NCBI RefSeq assembly: GCF_030053775.1
Contig: NZ_CP125669.1
Span: 1,731,962-1,795,961 of the forward strand
Direction: 5' to 3'
Origin: Acinetobacter corruptisaponis
GTDB taxonomy: Bacteria > Pseudomonadota > Gammaproteobacteria > Pseudomonadales > Moraxellaceae
Length of the DNA stretch: 64,000 nt
The notes under the pieces were generated by a model. It was not told the DNA's origin and did no database searches. It worked only from the letters and a program-made list of their open reading frames with translations. Position numbers and translations under genes: made by a program. Below are positions 63,992 through 64,000 of the stretch, one piece after another. The first letter of the stretch is position 1, and the number at the start of each line of letters is the position of its first letter.

Positions 63992-64000
63992 CCAAGCTGG

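Overview
The window looks like a chromosomal segment of an Acinetobacter-type gammaproteobacterium (Moraxellaceae). This is inferred from its AT-leaning housekeeping genes, from Pseudomonadales-style neighbourhoods (miaB-phoH-ybeY, topA next to a DUF6586-like gene, asd-fimV-truA, leuCD-leuB) and from several small proteins typical of that genus. No rRNA, tRNA, CRISPR array, prophage or complete insertion sequence was found.

Layout. 0.1-8.6 kb: an rlmJ-pssA-hypothetical operon, a 2OG-Fe(II) oxygenase, a DUF2789 protein, mdh, and a lytic transglycosylase followed by a protein built like RNase T2 but lacking its catalytic histidines. 8.8-12.3 kb: miaB, phoH-like gene, ybeY and a small ABM-fold protein. 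12.3-15.7 kb: a Fur-box-preceded TonB-dependent siderophore receptor and a TonB-like protein. 15.9-22.1 kb: conserved hypotheticals, xpt, thyA-folA, a DUF4105 membrane protein, a META lipoprotein and msrA. 22.1-24 kb: tonB-exbB-exbD, the energy source for receptors like the one above. 24-30 kb: purU, a TetR regulator divergent from a coniferyl-type aldehyde dehydrogenase with a perfect palindrome in its promoter, rpmB-rpmG, and a YbaL-type cation/proton antiporter. 30-40.3 kb: a long minus-strand run with small hypotheticals, an STN-domain protein, an ASCH protein, an RRM protein, a UvrD-type helicase, an HdeD-like membrane protein, a predicted metallopeptidase, topA, a PIN-like protein and slyX. 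40.3-44 kb: uup, a macro-domain deacetylase and an LpxL-type lipid A acyltransferase.

44-49.3 kb is the most accessory-looking part: a lipoprotein with a Pro-Thr linker encoded by eight 18-bp repeats, a 279-bp mobile-element-like repeat, then a three-gene operon (JmjC/cupin-8 protein, DUF6502-like protein, lipoprotein). 49.3-58.1 kb: an EEP-family protein, asd, a FimV split into a periplasmic and a membrane/cytoplasmic gene, asparaginase, truA, an AraC regulator and infA. 58.2-64 kb: LprI-like protein, lipoproteins, and leuC-leuD separated from leuB by a lipoprotein gene and a second, 266-bp copy of the same repeat. A membrane protein gene may run off the right end.

Main points for a second look: the two direct copies of a TA-flanked, fold-back MITE-like element 15 kb apart; the histidine-less RNase T2-like protein; the split fimV; the repeat lipoprotein; and the JmjC/DUF6502/lipoprotein operon lying directly downstream of one MITE copy. 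Everything comes from reading the sequence and family knowledge; no database search was run.
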